DNA of 64,000 nt from Cristatella mucedo. Lineage: Eukaryota; Bryozoa; Phylactolaemata; Cristatellidae. A model generated the notes under the pieces. It was not told the DNA's origin, ran no database searches, and was given only the letters and a program-made list of their open reading frames with translations. Shown piece after piece: positions 25,900 through 36,842 of this stretch (position 1 is the first letter of the stretch; each line of letters starts with the position of its first letter). The stretch covers positions 3,339,501 to 3,403,500 of the forward strand of contig WPIO01000007.1 in assembly GCA_009760855.2 (NCBI GenBank), written 5' to 3'. Position numbers and translations under genes: made by a program.

Positions 25900-27095
25900 C
25901 TTTTATTTAGACTCCTACACCGGAATTTGCCAATGGTGGCTTTAATCTACCTACTAGTCTTAGGAACCCATCTTATTTTATTTTATAGATTTCTGATCTC
26001 GTTTTTGTTACGTGACATAGAAATCTGGATTTTAACATTCATTTCAATCACCAAAATGAACCCTTGTGTGCCGACTTTTTCTAATTAACTGCTTCATTTT
26101 CTTTTGTGCCTTATGTGCATGAACCGATCTACAACGAAGATCACACGAGATCAAATATTCGTCCGTGCTTATATGATGCCAACTTCTATTACTCCCAAAT
26201 TCTGCACAGCAGACCACATCAGGATCTTACTCGGTCTGCAGTGCTTCCTCTTCGGTATCTTATATTATCTGCAAATGTTGAAACATTCAGACTCTTGATA
26301 TTAATGCTCTCAGCACGAAAACATCTTTTTCACCCCAGCTGCTCTGCTCGATCCTCAGTTTGTTTTTAGCTCACTGGCAAAATGCTAAAAGATGAACACT
26401 AGCTGACGATTTGGACGAGTTTGCAAATGTGACAAAGAATGGTGTACATCCTTGCCCAGATGGCCTATGGTTTACTATATACGTTAAACTATTGCTACGA
26501 CTACTAATCACAAGAGAGTATGTAAAAGACCAGGACTGACTATTATCGACTTTCACATGAAGACTAATGCAGATCATGCCAATTTATTCTAGCTAAAGCA
26601 GAGTCTAGTATTGATAAAAACACAGTAGCAGCACAGATACACAATCCAAAAGTGCCCATGTCGACCATCGATCATAACCGCTCCAATGCCAGAGATCTTG
26701 GTGATACTTGTAGTAATCTAGAACATTGGCCCTCCAGCTTTTCCCTACAGCACGATATGTAAGATCAGATATAGGTAGTCCACATCCAAGGTACAATTTC
26801 CACTGGACTCCCCACCCTCAGTTCCTTGCAGTACCTCAATGTCCACTTTTCAGCCGACAACTACTGACATTATCTTAAAGTTCATCCACCTGTCTAAGAA
26901 GACTACTATCCTCTCTTACAGTTGTGCATAGACTTGCCCTGCACAACGATCACTATAAATGTGTCCGTGCAGCTTCAGCTCTGGTTTCGGCATTCTCCAA
27001 AAAAGCTATTGTTAGGCCACTCGTTAAGGATGAAACACTAGACCGGGAGACATGTAGCAACTTCTGCCTTGTCTCCTTTTCGGCGATTCCAAATA
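25900..27095 (+). mobile_element. decayed LINE 5' half (endonuclease plus linker)
   Basis: The plus-strand pieces follow the order of the intact endonuclease at 48751-49671. FNIHFNHQNEPLCADF resembles the GDFNVQF region. YVHEPIYNEDHTRSNI equals VHGPTHIKGHTLDQI. SSIDKNTVAAQIHNPKVPMS equals SSFYKNIVESQMHNPKMLMS. KKAIVRPLVKDETLDRE precedes the RT. All frames are broken by stops. The RT half is missing. Confidence 0.8.
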
Positions 27096-27296
27096 AAAGG
27101 CAGTGTGGAGCGAGTATAGCAGCGGCTTGTTACACGGCCTGCAGAGCTACAGGCTCAGTTCGGGCGAACCGCCACCGAACTGGTAGGCTCATCTAGGGGA
27201 TGGATTCAGGCTGCTTCCTTGGGTGCTCCTAGTGGACCGACTGACATCCAGTGCTTCGGCTGTCTGCAAACACTTCGACCTGCTGGTATGCATCAC

Positions 27297-27482
27297 TTAG
27301 CTAGCTGAGGCACTTCCAACCCCTAGCAGGTGCATAGTTGCTAGCGTCTGAGATCGTTGGCCAAATAGAGAAATCCTTGAAATTTCCTTGGCAGGCAAAG
27401 ATTGGTGGTCTCTATTAACACTGAGGGAATTGAAATTCAAAGTAAACAGTACAAGATCACCATAAATAGTTCCAACATGCTG
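27297..27482 (-). CDS. unidentified nested gene, terminal coding exon
   Basis: This is the inferred last exon of a gene lying inside a tim intron on the same strand. From an acceptor TAGAG|CAG it reads QHVGTIYGDLVLFTLNFNSL and ends LLGVGSASAS with a TAA stop at 27297. It joins exon 27743-27855 in phase 0. Using the stronger-looking TAG two bases earlier would shift the frame, so the choice of acceptor is a weak point. I do not recognise the protein. Confidence 0.45.
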   Translation of the reverse strand, partial: QHVGTIYGDLVLFTLNFNSLSVNRDHQSLPAKEISRISLFGQRSQTLATMHLLGVGSASAS

Positions 27483-27742
27483 CTCTACAGCATTAGTCAT
27501 AGAAACCATGAATACACAATAAATATTTCCTTTCTATTTGTCTTGCAGTATGCACAACACAAACTCTGATTGGTCAAGTGCTGAGTAGTTTTAATGGCAC
27601 TGATGGTTATGAATCACACTGGAGATATATGTTCAAGTGGGATAGGATCAGACATCAGTACTGCTGTTAGTGTGATTCATTAATCAAATCATTGTGATTC
27701 AGCACCACAACAGTTACATGAACCACGGGAATATGAATTTAC

Positions 27743-27855
27743 CTGCAGAATTCGTCCAGCTCTCCCACTGGGGACGTCATTAACGTGTTCAGTAGCAGCT
27801 GCAATACGGATCTGACCATCTCCAGACAGGGTTCTGAGATACATGAATGTCCAGC
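27743..27855 (-). CDS. unidentified nested gene, exon
   Basis: Acceptor TTATTTAG (57-56 of 27800s), donor CTGCAG|GTAAAT (27742). It encodes WTFMYLRTLSGDGQIRIAAA followed by TEHVNDVPSGRAGRILQ. It completes a Gly codon with the G left by exon 29369-29491. The splice sites are clean, the codons show no stop in the chosen frame, and both neighbours join in phase. The family is not recognised. An aromatic and hydrophobic stretch at the start could be membrane-associated. Confidence 0.6.
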
Positions 27856-29007
27856 CTAAATAATAGCAGGTAAATTAAGTCAAACTTGTGATAGAACATC
27901 CACTCCCAGGCATTACACGTGTCTAGTCAAAGAGTGGGCGCGTGGAAGAGGAAGGAAGCGGATTCACGTTCGACACGAAGTGGCCATGCAGTCATATCAA
28001 TCACATTATTTTGTAAGTAGCAGCAAACTTGAAACAGCAGGGCAATTATAAATACTACTCGCAGGCTTGCAGTAGTGCGCTAGCTTCAGTATCAAATGGA
28101 CCACAAGGCTATTTTGGTACTAACATTCACCCACTGTCTTCCCTTTAATTAAGGGTAGCCGACTGTTGCAGCAGATGAAGCATCATCACAAATGCCTATT
28201 TTGGTATGCTTGGTTTGACATTTCACTGGGCTTCGGCCCTCTTGATAGAAAGAGCAATTAATTTTTTATGTCAAACCATTCTGATGTGAAAACAGTCCCC
28301 TTCTAGCTTTATTTGGGTATGCATATCCACCCATGCTTACGCCAAGGCGGCACATACGTGATGCATAGGATACCCGACTGGACACGATTGCTGCTAAGCC
28401 CAGCCACTACTTGCCAATAGCATGGGCTTTGGCTCCTCGACTAATTATCAGTTGCCCTTACTTAATTCTCTCCCCTCCCTCCCTCCCTCTGTCTCTGTCT
28501 GTCTCTCTCTCTCTCACTGAGCAGCACACCAAAGAGTCCCCACTTTCACCCAGTACCACAGTCAACAGCAGCGCTGACAGCCACGGCAGTCGTCTTGATG
28601 CATCCACTAATTCACAGTCTACCACATGTATCCTGCGCTATAAGATATCCTTTATATGTTTTTCATAATCTGCTTGTCTACACTACTATTTATCATACTA
28701 CTGGTAGTACCTACTCTTACTACCCCTAATCTTATTTCAGTGCCTCCTGACGATGCCCACTCATATGAGTTAAGTGACCACAGGGACCTTTAACCGATGC
28801 AGACGCTTTCCATACATTTAATAATTTCCCATGCATACAGTTCATCCCGCTATTCTTAGTAGGCTGACAACCAACAATGTGCTCGGTGGGCTAACAACCT
28901 ATTCAATTCAGTTACAAATTTCATGCTCGATCGATAACCTTTTCAGCTGGCAGTGGCTAAGCTCAACTGTAGCTAAGTTCAAAAGAGAGCCCGTGATAAG
29001 ATAAATC

Positions 29008-29010
<3 letters not shown>
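27856..29010 (-). other. intron of nested gene, no recognised feature
   Basis: There is a CTC/TCTG-rich stretch at 28465-28517. I see no further gene or clear mobile element. Confidence 0.5.
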
Positions 29011-29063
<53 letters not shown>

Positions 29064-29079
29064 GTGGAAGAGAGAAGCA

Positions 29080-29137
<58 letters not shown>

Positions 29138-29345
29138 AGAGTGAATGAGCAAGAGACAGATGGCAAAGACAGAGAGGAGAAGAAGAGAGAGAAAGAAAGG
29201 AGAGGGAATGTGATGAAAGAGAAATAGAGGGGAGGGGAAGAAGATGAAAAATGAGGAAAGGAGAGGTAAGGAGAGGAGAAGGGAGTAGAGGAGACAAGAG
29301 GATAGGGTAAGAGAAGAGAAGGGAGGGTAGTGGATGGAAAGGGCT
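29011..29345 (+). repeat. polypurine tract with (GA)n blocks
   Basis: GA repeats at about 29011-29060 and 29083-29134 continue into a nearly pure purine stretch to 29345. In the nested gene's transcript this is a pyrimidine tract starting about 24 nt downstream of the donor at 29368. Confidence 0.95.
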
Positions 29346-29368
29346 AAGTACTTACAGCATAAGCTTAC

Positions 29369-29491
29369 CAGTCAGGAATCCCCATCCAAAGCCTTCCCAT
29401 TCATACGTTTCTGGCATCTGCCAGGCAATTCTCTCAAAATCAGGGCACCAAATTGCATGCCCTAATTCTGAACGGTTTGGAGAAAGGTTTG
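29369..29491 (-). CDS. unidentified nested gene, exon
   Basis: The donor is GACTG|GTAAGC (29368). The acceptor is either TAGAG|CAAACC or the TAG two bases before it. The first fits a donor at 30140, and the second fits an earlier GTGTTA donor at the end of exon 30141-30247. It encodes NLSPNRSELGHAIWCPDFER and then IAWQMPETYEWEGFGWGFLT, rich in Trp and aromatic residues. It contains an N-linked glycosylation-like NLS and NRS. No family is recognised. Confidence 0.55.
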
Positions 29492-29499
29492 CTCTAGGG

Positions 29500-30140
29500 C
29501 AGACAGCAATACAGACAACAAGTTTCAAATGCACCAGCTCAGCCCAACAGGCTTCACATGGTGGAAAGTCTAACCGAGGCAGAACAGTAGGGACAAGAGG
29601 AAGCAGGAAGAAGAAGGCATAGGAACTGCTACACCAATCGAGCCACAGACCCAGTGAGGGATTTCACATCTTGCAGCCACAAGGCTGAGGCTGCAAGATG
29701 CATGCCTACATGTTTCTAACAGTCCATTCAGGCAATAGTATCTCATTTTTCTGTCCGATGTCTGCCTAATAGTTTAATATCGGCCAGACTAGTTGCCAGT
29801 CACTCCCCTCTCTTCAGTGTGCCCATTTGCTCTTCCGGTTCTCAGAACACACTCGGTCGAATTGACGAGTTGCCCAAGAGTGACAACACTTTACCCACGA
29901 GGTAACTCCTTCACAGGCTATTAATTAATATTAATTATTATATTATTTTTATTATTATTTAATTATTATTATTATAATATGAAATATTAATTGCTTCCAC
30001 TATGTTGCCCTCAAGTAGCTATGGGCTAACCGAAAGCTTCTCCCGATGAGAATTGTAGTACTGCACATGATACATGCTTATTTTGCTATCTCAAAGCCAG
30101 GGTAGCTTCCCAGCTGCAATAGGCGACCAAAAATACGCAC
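29500..30140 (-). other. intron of nested gene, no recognised feature
   Basis: An AT-rich ATT tract lies at 29920-29985. I see nothing else. Confidence 0.5.
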
Positions 30141-30247
30141 CTAACACAGTAAAAAGCAACACTGATACAATATTTGTGCTGTGAGGAATGCTTGAAGCAG
30201 TGCCTAAGACAACATAATCTCTTTCAAGGAATCCATTGCAACCGGGT
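30141..30247 (-). CDS. unidentified nested gene, first recognised exon
   Basis: Acceptor TTTTGCTGTTTTGCAG (49-48 of 30200s) is strong; donor TTAG|GTGCGTA (30140). It encodes PGCNGFLERDYVVLGTASSI and then PHSTNIVSVLLFTVL, a hydrophobic end that could be a membrane helix. It needs an upstream exon ending in phase 2, which I did not find. That exon could be one of tim's missing exons, so an alternative tim transcript cannot be excluded. Confidence 0.55.
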
Positions 30248-31190
30248 CTGCAAAACAGCAAAAGCAAACCGAACTGACCACTAGATTGATGAAAGCAGCT
30301 CACAAAGCTGGACAGCTTTACAAATGGCCTCCGGAATAGATTCAAGGTCACCCATAAGCTTGATTGACTGGCTACAATAAGTGGTGATGTGAGACCACAG
30401 AAGCTCGTAGTGCATAACCACCACTTTTAAAGGGCCATGCTCTTCCTGTGCACCATCTCTTGTTCTGGCTTCTAAACGGCATCTGTCACGATTGCCCAGC
30501 TAATAAAATAGTTTAGGAATCGGAATCCAATTTCTGTGCCCCTAAATCTCCGCTGCATTTCGTGTGCCAATAAGTCTGCAAATGCTCGAGCCAAAACGAC
30601 TCATTATCTTATCGCAATAGCAAAGTGGCAGTGGTAGCAGGAGGTGAACATTTAAACCAGTGCTCATAAGACGGGATAACCACAGGGGTGAAGGACATCA
30701 TCCAAACAGCTTCATTACTCGTTTTTTGTAAAGCCGAGTTTGCAGCTATCAACTTGGTCAACGATAAACATACGGTCTCTTGGTGTTAGACGTCGGGAAT
30801 TAATCCTGCATTAGTCACAACAATCCATGCCAATAGGTGGAAACAATCCAACATTTCTATTTTTTGTTTGTTAATTACTATAAGGGATGCTAGGGTGGTC
30901 GGTACCCAGTCCAAGAGGTTGCAGTGGAACTGTTGCTGAGTTTGGGCTATGGAAAGTTTAGTTCATGACACAAAGCATCTATGCTGGGGAGAGTAAATGC
31001 ACCAACCATCGACAGCCACAGCTCTTCCGGTTGGACCAGCCGTCGCAAGGAAGTAAAGGTAGGATTCAGAAGGTAGTTCAGGAGAAAGGTAGGATTCAGG
31101 AAGCGACCAGGAATTGAGACATGGAAACTTTTAATTGAAGGAGCTCTATTTGGACTCACTGTTTAAATCAAACTTGCTGATTAAACATCC
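30248..31190 (-). other. intron, no recognised feature
   Basis: A short direct duplication of GGTAGGATTCAG lies at about 31054 and 31088. No supported exon is seen. Confidence 0.5.
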
Positions 31191-31191
31191 T

Positions 31192-31336
31192 CTTTTTGTA
31201 CAGCGACAGAAGAGCCTTTTAGGGCTATCACCACCGCTTGCAGTGGCGATAAAGAATCGCCCACGGCAGGAATCGAACCCACGACCTCGGGACCAAGGTC
31301 GTGAAAGCAACCGCCTTACATAGTGTGCCATCACTA
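31192..31336 (-). mobile_element. tRNA-derived SINE, family 2
   Basis: This is a well-preserved minus-strand copy. The plus strand shows GTACAGCGACAGAAGAGCCT, GGCTATCACCACCGCTTGCA, GGAATCGAACCCACGACCTC and the head end GCCTTACATAGTGTGCCATC. Confidence 0.9.
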
Positions 31337-31571
31337 CAAACATACCAAACCATGAAACTAAAACCATGACAGATCTCGTTAAATGAACCACATGTTGACC
31401 CATAATAGTGCACATTAACGGTGCCTCCAATACAAACGTGGAGCCGACGAGCTGTCTGGTCTGTCTCTGTGTGTGTCTCTCTCGCTCTCTCTCTCCCTCT
31501 CTCTCGGCCCGCGTGCACACACACAGACACTCACATGCATGCATGCACACACACTCACGCACACACACACT

Positions 31572-31577
<6 letters not shown>

Positions 31578-31642
<65 letters not shown>
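31578..31642 (+). repeat. (CA)32 microsatellite
   Basis: This CA run lies in a longer CA/GC-rich stretch (31515-31642). In the tim transcript it is a UG repeat starting 106 nt downstream of the donor of exon 31749-31911. Confidence 0.97.
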
Positions 31643-31645
<3 letters not shown>

Positions 31646-31748
31646 CAGCACAGATATGCTCTGATATAGGCAAGCTGGCCTGTGACCCCCACGCATTTAA
31701 AGAGATGTGCACACACATGGAGACAGCTCGTGCCAATGCCTTTGTTAC

Positions 31749-31911
31749 CTGCTTGACAAAGCCACTGACTTCCCTGAACAGATCAGTGGCCATTCCATCG
31801 TGGAGCAGGGCCCGAATCTCGGCAGCCAGCTGCACAAACATCTCCTTAACGTCTGCACTTGCAGCTGCATTCTCATAGGCATCCAGTGGCTTGCTCAGCT
31901 CCAGCATGAGC
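31749..31911 (-). CDS. tim: timeless exon 3
   Basis: This 163-bp exon encodes [20 protein letters not shown], an Ala-rich stretch, then [20 protein letters not shown] and ends SGFVKQ. It corresponds to the IRILVNLTVPVECLF and FELNKLLYTSKEAF region of Drosophila TIM, the first armadillo-like block. The acceptor is TTATCTAG (13-12 of 31910s) and the donor is AAGCAG|GTAACA (31748). The first base completes Lys with AA from exon 2. The exon ends in phase 0. Confidence 0.9.
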
Positions 31912-32616
31912 CTAGATAAAAACGAAATGAGGACCACAGTCGGTCGGCAGGCTGGTGTGTGCACGGGGTGAGGGAAACAAAAGGGTGCACAAGAATCCCA
32001 AAACACGTGAGATGCAGTTTCTCTTAAATCACCATGGCAACAGAGACCGTGTGGCCAGCAGCAGCAGCAAGCTCATGGCAAAGCTCACAGCAAGCAGCCA
32101 GTTGGTGCATCATCCACCTGCCCCCTCACTCTCCCAGGGCTATGTGCCACACCCCTGCCTCTTGAAAAAAATCTATTGCATAAGAATTGCAACAGCGAGT
32201 TCGATAGTCTTAGATGAGCCGAGTCAAGAGAGACAACTGTGACAATTAAAAGGAGCACATGCAAATTGCCTGCTGCTTGCCTGCTGGCACTGCGAAGCAG
32301 ATTTTATCTTGCACAAGTCATTAGACCCAGCTGCACTCTGAAGCAGAGTCCCTAACCACGAGGTTTTTAGTGGGAACCAGGCTTGCCCGAATCGATGCTG
32401 CAATATCGCCAACACCACCCGAGCGAACCGAGGTGCAGTGCACACTTCTCTGCTGTGACCGAGTGTAGGACAAAGGCAGTCGGGTGCAAAATCACCATAG
32501 TTCATAGCTCGCACGATCAATAATCACCGGAAGACTTGCAATGGCTGCTAAACGAAAAACAAGATAGAGGGCAGAAGGGCAGTGCCCTTTTAATAAGGTT
32601 AGCTGATTCAACAGCT
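31912..32616 (-). other. tim intron, no recognised feature
   Basis: I see no supported gene or repeat apart from the SINE starting at 32617. Confidence 0.5.
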
Positions 32617-32757
32617 ACATTTGTAAAGAGGTAGAAGAGCCTCGAAGGACATCACCATCTTTTGTAGTTGGCAATAAAGGATCGCCAACTGCAGAGTTCG
32701 AACCCACTACCTGGGTCGTGAAGAGCGAGCGCCTTAATTCCTGGACTGAGGCACTAG
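32617..32757 (-). mobile_element. tRNA-derived SINE, family 2
   Basis: This is a minus-strand copy. The plus strand shows AGAGGTAGAAGAGCC, ACATCACCATCTTTTGTAG, GGCAATAAAGGATCGCC and GAGTTCGAACCCACTACCTG. Confidence 0.85.
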
Positions 32758-33944
32758 GGCTTTTTCACACATCCGGATAGAAAGGCAGAAAGAAGCCTTG
32801 CTGTCGGCTAGAATTATGACCGATCTCGGCAGCCTGGATCGACTCACAACCCATGACTGCCTCTGTATGCAGCTGCATAACTGGCTGATGCATCGTACAA
32901 TCTGCTCCGGTTGGCACCAGAAAAGGGGCCATGCATTGTCACTCTGGAGCTAAGACTCCATAGTTACAATCTATCCATTTACAAACAGACACCTTGCATT
33001 TCCGCACATCATGCTTACTACTATGTAACAAACAAAAAGCTGCAGTACCCAAATACTAGCAATTTGGAAAAAATATATGAAAATTAAAAATTATCAATTA
33101 GTTAAAAATTTTCACAAGATGATTTCGTTTAAATTTAAACTACAAGAATACTAACTGCAAGTCCATTTTCTTACTTGGGTTCTGCAGCATGTTTAAAATA
33201 AACTTACGCACCTTAAGTTTTCCCGAGACGCTTCTAACTGATTCAACTTTGCATTGTATACCACTTACTGAACTGAGCTCATCTAAAATCTTAGCAATGA
33301 ATTAGACGTGCTAACACCGAATAGCCAAGACAAGTGGTCAATGGCTATCATTACCACTTGCAGACGATTATTAAGGACCACCCACTATAGCATCGTGCTG
33401 ACAGCAAATGACATTTGTCCAAAAACATTAACACTTTCAGTAAAATACGTTTCTCATTCTCCACACACTTCTCTGCATAAATATGGCAGCCATCGATCTA
33501 GAATAAAGCGCTCTGCAGCAATGATTTCTGAACCCACACATTAAGTAATTTTTAACAATACCAGTCACATTTTACCTTTTTTTGGTCAGTCCCTTCACCG
33601 TGGTCATAAACTTGGTGTTTTGATTGGGCTGTAGTTTAAGAAGTAGTTGCCTGTTATTAATTGAACAATAGAGGAACCGTTTTACATCAAGTTTAAAAAA
33701 TAATCTGCAACTAACTGTCAAGTCTGGAATTCATCCTCACTTTTGACAGCTACGGTACAAATAAATGATTTTGAATGCAGTTGGTGATATCGAAGCAAGC
33801 AGTGTTTTGTTTTTAGCATTCAACCAAGTTCAAGAACTGAACACTTTATTGGTCCGAGTTACGAAGGCCTGAAGTACCAAAATTTTCTTCAGAAATGTAT
33901 ATATTTAGGTTCAAACAAAAACTCCTGCTCATGCCTGTCAGAAC
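32758..33944 (-). other. AT-rich tim intron, no recognised feature
   Basis: This is clearly AT-richer than its surroundings (for example 33060-33140). No supported gene or mobile element is seen. Confidence 0.5.
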
Positions 33945-34082
33945 ATTGTGAGGCTGTCAATCCTTCAGCATATCATCATATCCAGCAATCCACATGGCGA
34001 TCTAGCACGTCGTTTCTTCAATTTCCTTGTAAGCCGAAGAGACAAGATCGAAGAAACCATGGTCACTGAAATCCCAATTATT
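33945..34082 (+). mobile_element. LINE linker fragment
   Basis: NPHGDLARRFFNFLVSRRDK and then IEETM match PNDNLADRFSRFFVQKIDK and IRESI in the LINE at 48400-48550. It is a short decayed piece. Confidence 0.7.
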
Positions 34083-34245
34083 GTCCTTCTGCCTGTTCTC
34101 CCTGCCGTACTCCTTTTCCTTCTCTGTGCTCTACTTCTCTGTATGTTTTACGGTTCCTACTCTATTACTGTTTAAGCATAAGCCTGATAAATTCATCTCA
34201 GGTGTTAATCCACAGCTACTACTCCGACAACCGCAATTACCAACA

Positions 34246-34247
<2 letters not shown>

Positions 34248-34303
<56 letters not shown>
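34248..34303 (+). repeat. (TA)28 microsatellite
   Basis: This TA run is attached to the 3' end of the minus-strand SINE at 34304-34492. Confidence 0.97.
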
Positions 34304-34307
<4 letters not shown>

Positions 34308-34492
34308 CATTTGTATATATAATTCATTTGTATATATAATTCATTTGTATATATAATTCATTTGTATAGCACCCGAAGAGAACTAAATCTCTATTCAGGC
34401 ACTTCACGTATACCTCAGGGCTTGAGCCTACGACCTCAGCCAGACCTTAGTCGGGGCGAGCACCTTAACCGCTGGACCAACCCAGCTCGGCA
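34304..34492 (-). mobile_element. tRNA-derived SINE, family 1, with tandem tail repeats
   Basis: This is a minus-strand copy whose 3' tail is expanded: the unit AATTCATTTGTATATAT occurs four times in a row at about 34303-34370. The body shows GAGAACTAAATCTCTATTCA, GGGCTTGAGCCTACGACCTC and the head end CCGCTGGACCAACCCAGCTC. Confidence 0.9.
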
Positions 34493-34502
34493 TTTACACT
34501 AA

Positions 34503-34620
34503 TACCTCCGGGTCTTAGCTCAGGGGTAAGGTGCTCGCTTTCACGACTCGGGTGGTGGGTTCCAGTCCTGCAGTGGTGGATTTTTTCTTATTGACCACTG
34601 CAATCAGCAGTAATAGCCAC
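34503..34620 (+). mobile_element. tRNA-derived SINE, family 2 (truncated)
   Basis: The head GGTCTTAGCTCAGGGGTAAG and the B-box side GGTGGGTTCCAGTCCTGCAG are present. The copy stops near the AATAGCCACAAGG body and is followed at once by a second copy. Confidence 0.78.
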
Positions 34621-34797
34621 AAGGCCATGACGTAGCCCAGGGGGCAAGGTTTTTGCTCTTCACGATCGAGGTCGTGGGCTTCAATCGTGCAGTGGGCGAT
34701 CCTTTCTTACTAACTCCAAGCAAACCTTTCTTACCAACTGTGGTGATAGCCGTTAAGGTTTTTCTGCTGCTATATAAATGAGGCTGTTAAATCAGCT
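34621..34797 (+). mobile_element. tRNA-derived SINE, family 2
   Basis: This is a second copy in tandem with the first: GACGTAGCCCAGGGGGCAAG head, GTGGGCTTCAATCGTGCAGT B-box side, TGGTGATAGCCGTTAAGG body and an AAATGAGGCTGTTAAATCAG 3' end. Confidence 0.82.
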
Positions 34798-34837
34798 CAT
34801 CTTTATTTTAACACCATACTACTAATAGTACTCGTAA

Positions 34838-35092
34838 TTTTAATAATAATAAAGCCGTTGCATGGTACCCTAAGATAATAATTCTTTGTGGGCAGTTTAA
34901 TATGCTTGACAGAAAGCATGTTAAGAGGTCGGTGATACCATGGTCAGTATCGGCAGGCATAAGCACGCAAAGAAACGATTAACATGGACCCAGCGCATGC
35001 TGGACAGAACTGGTGTGCTTTCAGCTACTTCTTACATGTGGTCAAATCAGGGGTTTTGTGCCGCCAGTCCAGAACCAATGCCTATTCTGCTT
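34838..35092 (-). mobile_element. LINE 3' end fragment
   Basis: This is a minus-strand, decayed 3' UTR of the main LINE family. It has a TAATAATAA tail, CAGTATCGGCAGGCATAAGC and ACATGGACCCAGCGCATGCT. Confidence 0.72.
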
Positions 35093-35094
35093 AT

Positions 35095-35260
35095 GGAGAC
35101 GTGATAACTCACTAGGTAAGGCGGTTGCTTTTCGCGACCTCGGCCCCAAGTTCGTGGATTCGAATCCTTCGGTGGACGATCCTTTACTGCCACTGCCATC
35201 TGTGGTGATAGCCTTTAAGGCTCATCTGTTGCTATACAAAAGAGGCTGTTAAATGAGCTA
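35095..35260 (+). mobile_element. tRNA-derived SINE, family 2
   Basis: This is a plus-strand copy: CACTAGGTAAGGCGGTTGCT, GTGGATTCGAATCCTTCGGT, TGGTGATAGCCTTTAAGG and GCTATACAAAAGAGGCTG. Confidence 0.9.
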
Positions 35261-35329
35261 GTCTTTTTTTACTCTTCACAAATGCACAAATGCACAGATT
35301 TGCGACTCTCCACTACTGCTGTTAATAAA

Positions 35330-35515
35330 TGTGTCCTTAGCCTCAAATGCCCTTACAAGCTCTTAAGAGGAATATAACTTCCACCTAGTCTCCCGTCTGC
35401 TATTCCCATCAAAGTTGTTTAACCGAGTAGTGGCAGGGCAGCTGAACGCCTACTTTAAGCATCATACCTATTAAGCAAATGAAAGTCGTGATTTAGAACT
35501 AATCTCTCAAATAGA
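35330..35515 (+). mobile_element. LINE RT-start fragment
   Basis: A plus-strand frame gives FPSKLFNRVVAGQLNAYF, the typical YRPVS...LSKVLERVVxxQL region at the start of LINE reverse transcriptase. It is short and decayed. Confidence 0.7.
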
Positions 35516-35639
35516 ACTTTCTTCATGAATGCACACGTAGTCTCTTGTAACGAGATGAAACCAAGAAAATGCTCTCTGATTATCGCTTTGGTTTAACTTA
35601 GGTGAAATAACGAATAGTAAGGGTCATCTGTTCAGTGTG

Positions 35640-36205
35640 GCTTACATCTGGGTTACAGTCAAGGATATCTTAAATAGTATTTTGCTTATTTGGCTGCTTC
35701 TGTAATCTGATGCTTTATTGTAGAAGCTCGTATTAACTCATTCTGGATATCTTTGACGAGATGATGTGCATAGGTTTCTTTGTAAGTAACCCTCCGCAGG
35801 TGTTCCATCATCAGAGGATCAAAGAAGACCAGAAACTCAGTGAATTTGACAAAGTTTCCATTTTAAGGTGGGAAAAGCTTTTCATTTAATCCACGGAATG
35901 CCAAATTTTTTTTAGTTTTAAGTACCCTTGCTAATGCAATGAGGCACTCCAAGAACCTGTTACCAATACCCATTTTGCTGCTTAAGCTTCTGTTGAATTG
36001 TCAGATCTATTGTCTTGCTTTCTGCTAGCTGCACCTCCAATTCCCTACAAGCCTGATAACTTTCTAAGCATGAAGGACTTTTCTCGTATGAGGACAAACC
36101 TGCAGACATATTTTTCTGATCTTTACAGCCACTTGCATAGTTCAACATGGTTCATCACGAGACAGCTCAATCAAATGTTTTCAGTAACCTTCTCCGGCAT
36201 GCTAA
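35640..36205 (-). pseudogene. hAT transposase fragment (ZMYM1-like family)
   Basis: On the minus strand the pieces read SSYEKSPSCLESYQ (36090), FLVFFDPLMMEHLRRVTYKE (35830) and IKHQITEAAKQAKYY. They match SSHEKSPSRLEK, FLAFFDPLMMEHVRRATYKE and IKHRITEAATSAKHY of the second copy at 55900-56460. Frameshifts and stops break it, and only the N-terminal third is present. Confidence 0.85.
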
Positions 36206-36399
36206 TTTAATTAGTCCTAGTTCTGCTTGATGATTGGTAGAATTTGACATCATGGGCCATTAAATTCTTCTTGGATACCTATCGTCTTGCCTTGGCATCT
36301 GGTGTGGCACTGCAAAAGGTTCAAGTTAGTACAAGATTCAGGTCATAAATGCCCAACTGCTGCTGGTCATCTGCTGAGCCTAACTAAGCAACACCGAGA

Positions 36400-36785
36400 T
36401 CATCACCTAGGGATACGATCAACCTCGCCTTTCTACATGCTATGCTCTCCCTTTTGCCGATGTAATCACCAAGCACAATCTTGGCTTTCATTTCTATACA
36501 AAAGAAAGTTCAATTCTCCCAGTGCTTTGATCATTCCCAGTCTTCCTGTACCGCTGACTCTCTCGACTAGCACACAGCTTGCATTACTGAAATAAACACT
36601 TGAATGGCAGCCAACTTTCTTAAATCAAATGAGACAAGACCGACCTATTAGCAATCGGCAGGCCAGCTACTCGGAAACTAGACTGCCTTTCCACCAAAAC
36701 TGGCTTAGACACTATCTCTCCTTCAATCTCTGTATGGAATCTGAACACCCTATTTAAGAAGTACTGTACCTTTCGATGGGCGAGC
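36400..36785 (+). mobile_element. LINE RT fragment, main family
   Basis: The plus-strand frames give LPFADVITKHNLGFHF (equivalent to LPLADVIAKHNLGFHF at 41940-42010), followed by broken remnants of the AANFLKLNDDKT and MGKPSV region. The YADD stretch itself is disrupted. Confidence 0.8.
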
Positions 36786-36810
36786 ATAGAAGTTCGACAG
36801 TACAGCGTAC

Positions 36811-36842
36811 AATAATAATAATAATAACAATAATAATAATAA
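36811..36842 (+). repeat. (TAA)n tract at LTR insertion site
   Basis: This imperfect AAT/TAA microsatellite is interrupted on its right side by the solo LTR at 36843 and resumes at 38148. Confidence 0.9.
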
